A DNA stretch of 21,724 nucleotides from Heterostelium multicystogenum (lineage: Eukaryota; Evosea; Eumycetozoa; Acytosteliales; Acytosteliaceae), in assembly GCA_003667245.1 (NCBI GenBank), contig RCNN01000365.1:1-21724 (forward strand), read 5' to 3'. Below the pieces are notes generated by a model that saw nothing but the letters and a program-made list of their open reading frames with translations, searched no databases and had not been told where the DNA came from. The translations under genes and the position numbers were made by a program. Of the stretch, positions 9,385-20,370 are shown piece after piece (position 1 is the first letter of the stretch; every line of letters starts with the position of its first letter).

Positions 9385-11448
9385 TTTTTATTCTTTAGGA
9401 TTTATAATATGTAATGATATATGGTTGACTATTAAATTTATTTTATTCTTTCTATTAATAATAATTTCAATATTAATATTAATAATCTATAAAATAGTTT
9501 TGTAATAAAAATATAAAATAGTAGTAGTTGTAGTAGTCGTATCTGTTGGTACAAATATTAAATAGTGTAATGATACAAATATAGATTATTCTTTGTTTAT
9601 TTGGGTAGATCTATTTATACTTGAAAATTTTGTTAACTTTCTCTAAATATCGCAAAACGTTGGAAATGTGGTTGATTTTCGTGGTGATGGTTATTGTGTG
9701 GTTGTTGTTTGAGAATTTCTTTTCAGTGTATATGCTAAGTTGTTATTTTTAAAATAAAGTGATCGAATCAATGCGAATGTCTATGATTGTGAATGTTAGA
9801 TGAGAATTATTATTTGTTGTGTTGATAAAATTATTTGTTCTTAAATTTCAAAAATAGATATTCTCATAGAAATATAAATCTTTGAAAATCAAATATACTG
9901 TAATCAATTTAATATTAATATTAAATTTATTTTTTTTAAAGTTTATATTTGATGAGTGGTAACATAATATTTGTTTTTATTGCGTTGATTGTAACTACAA
10001 GACTGTGTTAAATTTAGCTTACCTTGAAATTGATAGTTATTTTTATCTGTTGGTTTTTAAGTTGATCAAAGTGTTGGTTGGTGTAGTTGCTTCGATAATG
10101 AATCCAATATATAATTTAATGATTTTAAATTGAATTGATGAATAAAATAATGATTTCTATTATATTTGTTGATTATAAGTAAATACTATTGTTCCGATTT
10201 AATTTATTTCAAAGTCTGGAAATTGCTTAATTCTTCTATATTTATAATTTTTGGTGTTGAATTGGAATTATGATGATTCTGGTGTTGATTAGAATAAATT
10301 AATAGGTATAGGTACGATTTCATGTATATATATTTGTGGTGTTACAAAGATTTGATAGAAGAACACAAAAAAACATTTAGAATACATATATAATTCTAAT
10401 ATTTTTGGAAAATATTAATATTCTATAAAATATTAGAAAAATAATAATAAATAAAAAGTTGAGGTTTTTCTTTTATATTTGGTTAATTTTTTTTAGATTC
10501 TGTTATTTTATTGGTCAGTTTTGAATGGATATTGTTGGTTGGATGGCCCAACTTTTTATTGATATGGGTTGTTTGGATCAAAATTTTATGTTTCAATGTA
10601 AATTACGGAGATGTTAAATGTCAACGACTAATTAGTTAATTAAAAAAGTTTGAAAAAGTAGTTGTTATGATTTTAATTGTCAGAGACAATATCCTTTATT
10701 AATGTGAACTTGACGACAACAATTTTTAAATTTCCATTTTCGACAGGTGTCAAAATGTGCATTTGGGTGCTCCTTCAACGAATTTCTCTATCAGATGAAC
10801 CTAATAACCAAAAGTGGGGTAAACATTTATGGTTTGTTTTTTAACAATTATGATGATTTTTTTTCCGTTTTTCCAAATAGATCAAAAGATATTATTTATA
10901 CAACTTCATACATTGCCACTTCCAATGTACTAATTTCAAATGTCGAAACGAACAACAAACAAACAAATAAAAAATGTAGAAAACAAACAAATATATACCA
11001 CTGTTCGAAATTGAAAATGAAATTCTATTTCATACCACACATGTTTAAATGAATGTATTTGATACATTTATTTGTTCTGATAATGATTATTATATTTGTA
11101 AATTGAAGATTCTATTGTAGATAACAAAATATTTTGGAATAAGATATACATATTATTCATTATTATCATATGATATATACCATAGATATAATATAATAAT
11201 TTTAATATATGTATTTTAATATAACTACAAACACTATTTTGACGAGATAAGATATGTTTTGTTTTGAATAGGGAGTGGTCCGAAAGATTTGATTTAACGA
11301 CTTGAATTATTGATAAAAATAACTTGTAGATTGGCTCATTTTATTTATTTCTTGAGAAATCTAATTATTTTGATAATACCTATATTTCTGTGCACGGAAA
11401 TAATAAATCTATAGAGAGATTGTTTGTTTTTTAACTTGAATAGTAGTT
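9385..11448. other. 2-kb AT-rich divergent intergenic region
   Basis: This lies between two divergently transcribed genes and should hold both promoters. It is strongly AT-rich with long T and A tracts. A 12-base perfect inverted repeat is at 10394-10405 and 10427-10438. An open frame at 10747-11052 begins with GTG, has an AT-driven Asn/Lys/Phe/Tyr composition and shows no domain, so I do not call it a gene. No tRNA, rRNA or mobile element was recognised. Confidence 0.45.
10394..10438. repeat. Inverted repeat, 12-base perfect arms
   Basis: TTCTAATATTTT (10394-10405) and AAAATATTAGAA (10427-10438) are perfect reverse complements around a 21-base loop, which itself contains the palindrome AATATTAATATT. 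It could form a hairpin or be a terminator-like or protein-binding site. AT-rich DNA makes chance palindromes likely. Confidence 0.5.
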
Positions 11449-12807
11449 ATGGTTTTACATTCTAAAAGATTTATAAATATTAGATATAGTTTAGTTTTAC
11501 TATTAGTATCAGCTGTAGTGGTTACCAATTCGAGCTGCCACAGTTGATTGGGAATGTCCAAACTATCCCTATCGTGTTTGTGTGGTTCTACCATCTGCAC
11601 ACAAAGTTAAAAACGAAAACGGAATAGAAAAGGAATTGTCTCCTGGAATCCAAAAAATTAATACTATAGACTTGAATAGTTGCAAGTTAGTTGGAGGCTT
11701 GTCATCTGTCGAGAACAGTGCATTCTTCCTAATGAAACTGTGCAGACAATGAAATAGTTTCGGTAGTCTATGAACCAGGACAGCCATTGAAATACGAATC
11801 AGTTATTCAGCTACCAGTGGACAGATTGATAGGAGTCGATATTGGCGATTCCACACTAGATAGTGATAGGAGCTCCAAGTTTACCAAGTATAAATATTTT
11901 GTTAGTGGAGTTAACAACTCTATGAGTAGCTCGATACATATTTTGGCAAACGGAGAGTATTTTGGAAAGTCTTCTTTTGGTCTAACAGCTGGAAAACTAT
12001 ATCAAAGCGAATTTTACTCTTGTACTAATAATTCAATCGTGAAGAATAACTACGATGATATCGACATGTTCGTGAAGCAGGTCAAGCTGTACAGTACCAC
12101 CAATCCCTGCTCTTCACTTGCCATGTCGGAGAAAGAAATATTTTGGGTGGAAGCCAACAAATTGTTCTTTTCTTGTTTGAATTGTGCGGAGAAAACTGGT
12201 CCACTCGACATTACTCCATCAGCTTTAATTAACGATTTGGACAATAACATTACAAAGTCCAAAACATCATCCAGCATTGTTATGACCAGCTACATCAAGC
12301 AGATTGAATACCACCAAAAACAATCTCTATATGCTGACTAACAAAGGTATTTTTTGGATTGATACTGTCAATGGTGGATTTAACCAATTGGTCAACACAA
12401 ACAATGATATAAGCAGCATGTTGATATTTGACGGCAACCGTGTTGTAGTAATGCGAAATAAATCATCGATTGAAGAGCTAATCAATGGAAAGCTTCACAA
12501 AGTTGTTTGGCCATCGTCTGAGACCAACAATACCAGCTCGATACCACTTAATAAACTTGCTGTAAATAATTTAGTAGATAGAACCAGTGCTACCTCCAAC
12601 AATACAAACTCTTCTATTCCAACAACTGGAAGTAACAACACATTGACAACAACAGCAACTGGAACCAACAGTGGCGCTTCCCACCAAACCGAATTAAATA
12701 GCTATTGCAAATGTATACAAGGATTCTTTGGTGAAGATTGTCTTGAGTGTGATGGAAGCAAATCATTTATCAATGGAATTCCACATTGTATTAAGAATGT
12801 TAAGTGA
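11449..12807 (+). CDS. Secreted protein with propeller-like body and EGF-like C-terminal motif, with frame breaks
   Basis: ATG 11449 starts a signal peptide: basic MVLHSKRFINIRY, then a hydrophobic core SLVLLLVSAVVV and TNSSC. The frame changes near 11543 and continues as WECPNYPYRVCVVLPSAHKV. It changes again near 11735 (NCADNEIVSVVYEPGQPLKY) and near 12300 (LNTTKNNLYMLTNKGIFWID). The body repeats short strands of the type KEIFWVEANKLFFS, NNLYMLTNKGIFWIDTVN and LIFDGNRVVVMRN. This is what a beta-propeller (YWTD or NHL-like) looks like, but the assignment rests on pattern only. A Thr/Ser/Asn-rich linker leads to the cysteine motif YCKCIQGFFGEDCLECDG (about 12703-12756), an EGF-like end common in dictyostelid extracellular proteins. 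Stop TGA 12805-12807; about 450 residues; many N-glycosylation sequons. No C-terminal membrane anchor is seen. Likely secreted; partner unknown. Confidence 0.68.
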
Positions 12808-13205
12808 AGTTGCCATTCGAAATTATAATACCAATAATAAATAAACTATCTCATATTATGGTACAATTGTATCTGATTAAAAGTAATAAATCATCAGGTG
12901 ATTGATCTTATTTTGGTAAAAAAACAACAAGTAACTTAGTTGTAAAATGAAAAACCATTAAGTTTGTTTTTTATAAAATCCAACAAATTAATGGAATGGA
13001 TGTGGTTGGTATGGTTTTAAAACCCACCAAACAGATCTCAAACTAGATGAAAATTTTTAAAAATATCTATGTTTTTGATTTGTGGTGTGGCTGTTTATTG
13101 ATAGTAAGCTTTTATATCATCAATCAAAATAATAATTCATTGTTATCTATATTGTTAAATATATAGATAGATATATTATTATTCATTAATAATAATAACA
13201 ACAAC
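12808..13205. other. Intergenic region upstream of the PI3K adaptor-like gene
   Basis: AT-rich DNA with an AATAAA-type signal just after the preceding stop (near 12837), a T-run near 12966, and (AAT)n and ACAAC sequence running into the ATG at 13206. No other feature is seen. Confidence 0.45.
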
Positions 13206-16200
13206 ATGAATCAAGATAGTAGTAATAGTAATATAGAAAGTAATAGTAATAATAATCATAATAATGTTAAAAAGAATAGTTTAGATGAAACCTACAACAA
13301 TGGTGGTGGGGCTCCTGGAAACAACCCCACTTTATTAAATTCACCGTCATATCAACAATCAAAGAATAGATCTAATGGTGGTGGCAATTCTACTACAACG
13401 AGCAGCACAAGCAGTACAACATACTCGCCTCATCCAACATTAATGCAGATCTCCGAGATTTTGCAGCATTCAGTCGAACTCAAACTATGCTCGAGCGTTT
13501 CCACCCACTCCGTGGTCTGGGACACTCTTATGCACAACGTAGAGTGTAACCCTGACATCATATCACTCATCATATCGATTCTTCTGACGAAATACATACA
13601 GCTATCAACGATGCTTGACAAACGATCAACTCCACTCATTTCAATTCTAATGTCAATATTAACATCAAACAATAACAACAATATCAATAACACTAACAGT
13701 AATAGCAACAATAATAATGTTAATGGACTACCTGCTTCAATGTCATCATTGGACTTGAATAGCATCAGCTCAAACACACCATTGTCAGCATCGACTAATG
13801 ATGCGAGCAATGAAGATGTCGATGAGAATAACTCTGATGAAATGATTGGAAGCAGCGATGAAGATCTCAGCCCAAGAGCCCTCATGACAATGATGGCCTC
13901 TGCGCCAAATCAGCCGACACAACAGATCATTCATCAGCAACTTATCATTGGAAACAATGTCTATTCAATCACAAACTCACCTTCATCAAAAGAACCTATC
14001 ATTACCATTGAACCAATCAATGCAAGCACACAGCAATCAAACATGAATCCAAACAACATCATACCAACCGTACCAATCAGTATTGGAGCATCTGCAACCA
14101 ATGCATCGGCTACATCTAGCTCCACGGCAAACACTTCTAATCTCTTAAATAATAGCAACAACATGGTTTCAAATACACCAACAACTGTTGCATCACCACA
14201 AACAACACAGAATCAGTCTTTGCAGGGCGGATCTACTCCTACAACTTCGTCCGCTTCAAACAATACCTCTTCGTCCAATCCCAATACTCCAAACTCAACC
14301 TCATCACAACCTCAAACACCTGTAGCAGCTGTATCGCAGCAACCAGTATTGTCAGCAGAAGAACAAAAGGAAATTGACTCAATGAAACTATCAATCATTA
14401 CAAGCCTTACATTTATAGCATTGTTCAACAACTTCAACTCGAACAATCCAGCTCTCAAGTTCATTCTCTCAAGATATAGCGATTTGATTTCAAAGGATGC
14501 CAACACTGCTGATATGCTTAAATTGTTGTCTCCTGGCTTTAAAGACTCAAACGACTATATCTTCTACTTAATTGACAGATGCTCTGATCTATCTAATGCA
14601 ACTGAGCCTCAAAAAAGCATTAAAAGCTGGCTAAATACAACCATCACCTATATCCTACAACAACAATCGCTGCCTGTCCAGCAGCAACAGCAGGCCTCTC
14701 AGGCCCAACCTCAACCTCCAGTGTTGCCACAGGCAGTAATGTCCTCTAACAAAGACAAAGATGATATTTGAGAATCTCTTCTTATTCCTCAAGCATCCAC
14801 TACTTCTCGAGAAACGTATGCTCTACTTCCTTCAGATGCTAAAGCACTATCTCCTTGTTGCTCCAGCAGTTCCACCCTCATTACTCTCAATGGCACTCTC
14901 CATCGTAAAGACCTACTATATGTGGCCGCGTCCCTATTGTGACTTTGCCAACGATATTCTCGAGACATTGACCATGGAATACAATTGTCCAGGAAGCTAT
15001 TTCCGCGCTATGCTTGCCTATGAGATGCCTGCAGTCATGCAAACACTTTCTGCAACAACCGCACCACCAAGTGTGCCTAATGCCAATCCATCTGGAATTG
15101 CATCGTCAATTACATCCTCCATCTATCAAATGAAGAACAGACCAATCATACACATGCTGATCGATCGTTACAACTCTGATGCTCTTTCAATTCAAGAAGT
15201 ATTCGAACATAATATTAAAAACAGCTCCACTCCCTCAGTAACTCAACTACAGTCGAATACAATTGCCAGTAGGTAATCATCCCCTCAAGCTCTATCTTCC
15301 ACAATACTAATTGCATCCTCAAACAACACAGATATATATCAACGTATTATGGGTATAGATAATTCCGCATTGGGATTGGAGTTTATTGATCCCAATGATA
15401 TTTCACATATTCACCTTAAACTTATAGATATAATTAACAAAACAATGTATTTGTAAGTTGATTCGTAGTGTTTCACTTCAACTAGAACTAACGAGATAAC
15501 TAACTAACTAACCAAACTAAAGAGATGAGAATGAATCTAAATCAATAAGAATTAAAGAGAACTAAGCGCAATTAGAGAAGAGATGATTAAACTATCTAAA
15601 AAGACATTGTTTAAACATACTCCACAACCCATCACGTATGTCTGATCAATCATCAACTTGGCAAGTTGCCATCACCTCGAATCACACTAACAGTTGTTAA
15701 TCATAAATACATATCTAGATTACCAAATTTATACTATCACTTTTCATCATTGTATAGAATGAGCATCAAGAACAAGAAACCAGATGAATTCTCGACACAA
15801 TTCAACATTCCAGTATATAAAAAGACTATGAATATATTGGTGAATCTTTTGTCCAACTATCAAGAGGAACAATATAATCAAACCATCAAGATATGCATCG
15901 TTGGAAATGATGCCTCAATCCACCATCTCGTTGGATCCTATGTTTATCTCAAGTACCATTCACCCGAGCTATTCAGCGATCTAGATATTCAATTCTATCT
16001 GATTCCAGCTGGAAACAACTGTAAATTTACTGATTTTATTGCTACATTCGATAGTTGGTACCATAGACAAGTACCAACTATATTAAAGTAACTATCTATC
16101 ATCAATCTCAGACAATAATTCAGCAAATACTAACTACTTTTTTAGCTCACTATATGAAATTTATACCTACTTTTAGACCATCCTCAACAAATCAATCCGA

Positions 16201-16966
16201 TCAATCAGTTATTGAATCGATGTCAGGTCTAAGGGAAGATAGAAAGAGTATGAGCTTTAATAATGCTCAGCAGCTAAACCAACAGCAGCAGTCATCCCAA
16301 CAACAAACGGATGAACCAACCATTATCACTCGTACTCCATCTTCTATTATCATGTCTGAAGTCGAATATTTATTCCGTGAGGCATCATTCAAGTTGGAGG
16401 TACCATTGATGAAGTGTGAAGGTTGGCTCGACGACAACTATCAAACCATTCCATTCTTCCACCGTGCAGAAATCGGTTTGAATGCTTTCTGCCAAGGAAC
16501 TGGAGATCAAGCAATAATTGAAAGCTCACTGGCCAATCGTATGTCAAAGTACCAACCAGTCTCACTTTCTGCCAAAATTAGCATTGTCAATCCACTAGGC
16601 ACACAGATTCAGCAAATTGTACTCGACTACAAGACATACTACGAGATATCCATTGTCAACCAACTACCAAAAATCACTAGCAAAACATCCACAAAAGAAA
16701 CTTCAGCTGCATTAATGGAACTGGGATTGACCGAATTCGACACTAAAAAGAAGAGAGCCAAGAGCGAAGATCCAACGATATTTACAATGAACGGTATAGA
16801 AATAGAATGTCAAAAAGACGAAAGAAGAAAGCCATTCGATATTTTATTGGATGGACAACCCCTGTGGTCCATACACCAAAATCAGAATAAGCTTCTGTAC
16901 AGTTGGATCATCCGATGTAATACAACTACCCATTATGACATATCTACCATATTGTTAACCATATGA
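13206..16966 (+). CDS. Class IB PI3K regulatory subunit-like protein (p101/p84, PIK3R5/PIK3R6 family)
   Basis: In animals p101 and p84 bind the p110-gamma catalytic subunit and link it to G-beta-gamma and Ras at the plasma membrane. Exons: 13206-15268, 15332-15452, about 15666-16087 and 16146-16966, with introns of 63, about 213 and 58 bases. After an Asn/Ser-rich start, SEILQHSVELKLC and VVWDTLMHNVECNPDIISL match the p101 N-terminus in spacing. A long Asn/Ser/Thr/Gln insert follows. Then YYMWPRPYCDFANDIL...CPGSYFRAMLAYEMPA parallels p101 FLTWPVPYCSICQELL...APGISYQRLVRAEQGLP. GKL before PSPRITL parallels p101 GKLHTIPIP. IKICIVGNDASIHHLVGSY, IQFYLIPAG and FDSWYHRQV parallel p101 LRVVVFGSDRISGKVARAY, LQFFYVPV and LDPWYERNV. 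The end KPFDILLDGQPLW and WIIRCNT parallel CPFAVCLDQDE and VVRCEVS. About 1,140 residues against about 880 in human p101; the excess is mostly low complexity. Frame breaks lie near 14765, at the exon 2-3 junction and near 16180 (T-run). Confidence 0.82.
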
Positions 16967-17058
16967 TAGTCAATTGAGCTGAAATATCTTTAAAGCAATA
17001 AAATGATTAATATATAATTCATTTAATTTGTTTATTCTACTCATTTGTAGATGACGGT

Positions 17059-18146
17059 TCAAGCAAAAAATGTTCCAGGTGGCATTCCACCGAAAGTTTC
17101 AGTATCTGGATTTATTCTGGGGGCCTCTTGCACCTGAGGAGTTTCAGACTCTCCTGCTTCAATTGAATTCTCTAGGGTCCATATTTGAGAAGGTGGTGCG
17201 TGGCTTTCAAAGGAATCATCACTGTATGCTGATCCTGGATACAACTGACTCTCCGCATTTACCTTTGGCAATGTATCTTCATCAGAACTATCTGATTCTC
17301 CTCCTATATATCCTGTGATGGATGATTGTTCTTGAGGTACTGGTGCTACAGTAACACCTGATCCACCATCTCTAACTGAAGTGAATGATCCTCCAGTAAA
17401 AGAAATTTCTATTGTATCTGATACAGGAGGAATTGAAGTTGGTGTTGGTGGATTTGTTGGTGTTATTGAAATTGGTGTTGGTAGTATTGTTGCTATTGGT
17501 GTTGGTGGTGCTGGTAGTGTTGATGGTGTTGGTGTTGGTGGTGTTGGTGGTGTTGATGGTGTTGGTGTTGGTGTTCCAGTAGGAGGACTAAATGTCTCTA
17601 CAATGGAATGAGTCCAACCTTTACTTAACAAAATTTGCTCAATCAATTGACTCAATAAATCTCTGATAATCTCCAATTGATTGGCATTATTTAGACAAAA
17701 TGATGTTGGATTGGGAACAGGGCCTGGTGTCGAAGGCGATGGAGTAGGAGTTGGACGGGGTGGGAATGTTGGTGATGTATACTGAGGGGCAGAACGATCT
17801 GGTAGCCAATAGCATGCTAGAGGTCGTAAAGGGTCTATTTAAGGGAAATATTGGTTAATCTTAATCCGAAATTAGATTTATCCAACCATTTTCTATCATT
17901 TACCACAAACATAATATTTATTGTGTCTGGCCGAATAAAATGGGTTGAAGCTATATAGAGGACTATTTCTTTGATTCTATATAACAAAAATAATATATTG
18001 GAAAAGAGTACAAAGTTAGAATTTGTTATTGGAACATCCAATATAAATATGGAAATATTTACTGCTTCATATTCAGCGGCAAATGTGCCAATATTGATCA
18101 ATGAGATAAATAACCAAAAATGACTAAAATAATATTTATTGATCAT
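17059..18146 (-). CDS. Secreted Pro/Thr-rich (mucin-like) protein, one frame break
   Basis: Reading from ATG 18146, MINKYYFSHFWLFISLINIG is a signal peptide, followed by about 85 residues with alternating hydrophobic strands (ISIFILDVPITNSNFVLF, THFIRPDTINIMFVVNDRKW). One base appears missing in the A-run near 17837. The frame then continues DPLRPLACYWLPDRSAPQYT into a short Pro-rich stretch. A helical stretch follows (ANQLEIIRDLLSQLIEQILL), then a stalk of PTP/TPTPSTPP repeats coded by the GGTGTT-type repeat at 17431-17573. The end is acidic and Ser-rich (GGESDSSDEDTLPK) and closes GGMPPGTFFA at the stop 17059-17061. About 360 residues. No C-terminal hydrophobic anchor is seen, so I infer a secreted, probably O-glycosylated protein. 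The domain before the stalk is not recognised. The gene lies tail to tail with the adaptor-like gene, only 92 bases apart. Confidence 0.62.
17431..17573. repeat. Coding minisatellite of GGTGTT/GGTGGT hexamers
   Basis: On the plus strand, units such as GGTGTTGGTGGTGTTGGTGG repeat imperfectly. On the minus strand they encode the Pro/Thr stalk of the secreted protein. Copy number is likely to vary between strains. The plus-strand Gly/Val-rich open frame here is the mirror of this repeat. Confidence 0.75.
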
Positions 18147-18919
18147 TTTATAGAAATGGTATAGTTAATTACTAATTAATCATGAAATAATAAATGATGT
18201 TAATCAATCAATCAATCAACCAAATAATATGTATTATTTGTAAATACATTCATTAAATATTATGGTGAATATACAGATTTAATTTAATCTCAATCTCATT
18301 GCTACACTGCATACTATACTATACTATCCTATCTTGGTGTATCTATCATTCAATTAGGTTGAGAGCGAGCACTCATTGTATGATATGATGTATGCATTTA
18401 TGATTATTATTATCATTTTTTAATAATATTATTTTCTGCTAAAATAGGTTGGTTCTAATCATCTAGTACAAGTAGCAAAAGTAAACATTCACACAAACCA
18501 TCATACTTTTGGAAGTTGGTGGTTAATTATTTATCATTTATTTATTTTGTATTTATTCAATTTATGAATACCTTATTCATTTATCATATCATTCATATTT
18601 GCCAAAAAACCAAAAAAAAAAACAACACAACAAAAAAAAAAGAAAAGAAACAATAGAACTTAGAAAAAGTCGATGGAATGTTAAGACATTCTTGACAGTT
18701 GATTATTATGGTTCAATTGTTCAAAACAATGGAACATACCGAATTCACTAGTGGGTGTTTTTAGGGACTATCGAAAGATATTTGCAAAAAAATTGAATTA
18801 TTTTTTAAAAATTTCAATTTTATATGCAAGTAGTGTCAAAATATGTTGATTTTTGATATCACAAGTCAGTTTTTGTTTTATCTTTATCTCTCTATTTATA
18901 AAGATAATTATATATCAAA
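18147..18919. other. Divergent promoter region between the Pro/Thr-rich and cathepsin genes
   Basis: AT-rich DNA with (AATC)n at about 18201-18220, a strongly purine-rich A-tract at about 18604-18651, a G-box-like site at 18752-18758, an imperfect inverted repeat (AAAATTGAA and TTCAATTTT, about 18788-18821) and a T-rich stretch followed by TATTTATAAAG just before the ATG at 18920. The last arrangement (TATA-like element and AAA before ATG) is usual for dictyostelid genes. Confidence 0.45.
18752..18758 (+). promoter_or_regulatory. G-box-like site (TGGGTGT) upstream of the cathepsin gene
   Basis: TGGGTGT fits the (T/G)G(T/G)G(T/G)G(T/G) consensus of the dictyostelid G-box binding factor, which is known to control developmentally induced cysteine protease genes. 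It lies about 165 bases before the ATG of a cysteine protease gene. A single 7-base match is weak evidence; promoters known to use this factor usually carry more than one. Confidence 0.3.
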
Positions 18920-19948
18920 ATGAGATTCGCAACCTATTTACTAGTATCTGTTGTAGCATTAGCTGTTGTTGCCTCTGCTTTCCAAATGCAACGAGCAACA
19001 CAATGTAAGCCACCTCCACACGTCCAAAGTGTTTTAAGAAGAGCACCGAAGTCTTCGAAGACAGAACAAGTCCACCACTTCCAAAGGATTATATTACTTC
19101 AGTACCAACTTCTTTCAGGTATGTCTCATATTATCATTGAAAAGTCCAGTGTTTGCTTGGTATCTAATTGTAATCTCTAAAAATGATTGAATCAGTTGGG
19201 CAAATGTTTCTGGTGTCAACTACTTGACCATGAATAGAATCACATAATCCCACAATACTGTGGTGGATGTTGGGCTTTCGCTTCAACCTCTTGCTCTCCT
19301 AATCGTATTAATATCCTCGTGGAGGTGTCTGGCCACAAGTTAACTTGCTCCACAACACTTGATCAACTGTACGGTGGTGGAACCTGTGATGGTGGTGGTA
19401 TGTATCAAAAGATTCGACATTTTGAGATCAATAAGTATTTATTATCTGTTATTCGTTATGTAGACCCCCGTGCTGCTTATGAGTTTATGGCTGACAGCGG
19501 TATTGTCGACGAAACCTGTCAACCATATCAAGCTGTTAATGGACTTGCATGCACTCCAGCTTGCAAGACCTGTAGTCCAGATGGTACTTGTGTTCCCATC
19601 CAAAGATACACTAACATCACTGTAAATGAGGTCGGTAGAGTTTTCTGTACCAGGACATCATGGCGAGGTCTTATGCTCGTGGCCCAGTCGCTTGTTCCAT
19701 CGATGCTACTGCTGAGCTCGAGGCTTACACTGGTGGTGTCTTCAAGCAATTCAACCCACTCCCAATTGCAAAACCACATCGTCTCCATCGTCGGGTTGGG
19801 GTGTTTGAAAATGGTGAGGCCTACTGGATTGTCAGAAACTCCTGGGGTATGTACTACGGTGAGCAAGGTTTCTTCAGAATCGTTCAGGGTAGCCCATTTG
19901 AGAACCTTGGGTATTGAATTGGACTGTGCTTGGGCCATCCAAACTTGA
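18920..19948 (+). CDS. ctsZ: Cathepsin X/Z-type cysteine protease (peptidase C1A), with frame breaks
   Basis: Cathepsin X/Z is a lysosomal carboxypeptidase. ATG 18920 starts a signal peptide (MRFATYLLVSVVALAVVASA). The short propeptide contains RATQCKPP, matching the propeptide cysteine that pairs with the active-site Cys in human cathepsin X. Introns: 19119-19195 and 19398-19463. The mature part reads SWANVSGVNYLTMNR, then IPQYCGGCWAFASTS with the catalytic Cys (CGGCW instead of the usual CGSCW), and CDGGDPRAAYEFMADSGIVDE across intron 2. Next come ETCQPYQAVNGLACTPACKT, ARSYARGPVACSIDATAELE, NHIVSIVG with the catalytic His, and AYWIVRNSWGMYYGEQG with the catalytic Asn. The IPQYC block and the short propeptide distinguish it from cathepsins L and B. 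The frame changes at least seven times (near 19050, 19230, 19325, 19350, 19375, 19645, 19780 and 19910). All catalytic residues are present, so errors are more likely than decay. Confidence 0.86.
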
Positions 19949-20370
19949 ATGGTTTCCCAGCTTTTTAAATCAATAAAATCTCTGATAATTTTGTAATTTA
20001 TTTATTTATCATTCATGCATTCTGAAAACATATACCAAATAAAATACTAAGCTATGAGTATTAACCCTTAAAGAAATCGCAATCAACAGGAAGTTGAAAT
20101 TTTTGGGATTAAAAATGGATTGGATAAATTTGAATAGATTAAGATAGAAAAGATAGATATTATTCTACTTTTTTGAACCACTAAGTTTTTGATGAGATCC
20201 ATTTATATAATAATTAGAATGTATTCTATAATGTTGTAAAGTTTGTCAGGTACAATCAATAAAAAAAACATCTGATATTTTTTTCAGATTTATAGTTTTA
20301 TTTACTAATTTTTTTAACTTTCTAGTCTCTAAATATATTCATTCATTAATTTGTTTAGAGGGATAGATAG
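19949..20370. other. AT-rich intergenic region
   Basis: AATAAA near 19972 probably serves polyadenylation of the cathepsin gene. The rest is AT-rich with T- and A-runs (20258-20285, 20308-20318). No gene or RNA is seen. Confidence 0.5.

Noticed and set aside
10747..11052. 101-codon open frame on the plus strand
   Set aside because: It begins with GTG, shows no domain, and its second half is simple Asn/Lys/Gln sequence from AACAAAC repeats. Its first 80 bases are somewhat more complex than the spacer, so a decayed exon cannot be excluded.
13430..13885. 151-codon open frame on the minus strand
   Set aside because: It is the complement of the Asn/Ser-rich part of the PI3K adaptor-like gene and encodes poly-Leu.
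17381..17611. Gly/Val-rich open frame on the plus strand
   Set aside because: It is the mirror of the Pro/Thr stalk repeat of the minus-strand gene.
18920..19948. Cathepsin pseudogene
   Set aside because: Despite many frame breaks, the catalytic Cys, His and Asn, the intron borders and the propeptide Cys are all intact, and neighbouring genes have the same kind of breaks.
18920..19948. Cathepsin L- or B-type assignment
   Set aside because: The propeptide is far too short for the L type, the occluding loop of the B type is absent, and the IPQYC and DETC..YQA blocks match cathepsin X/Z.
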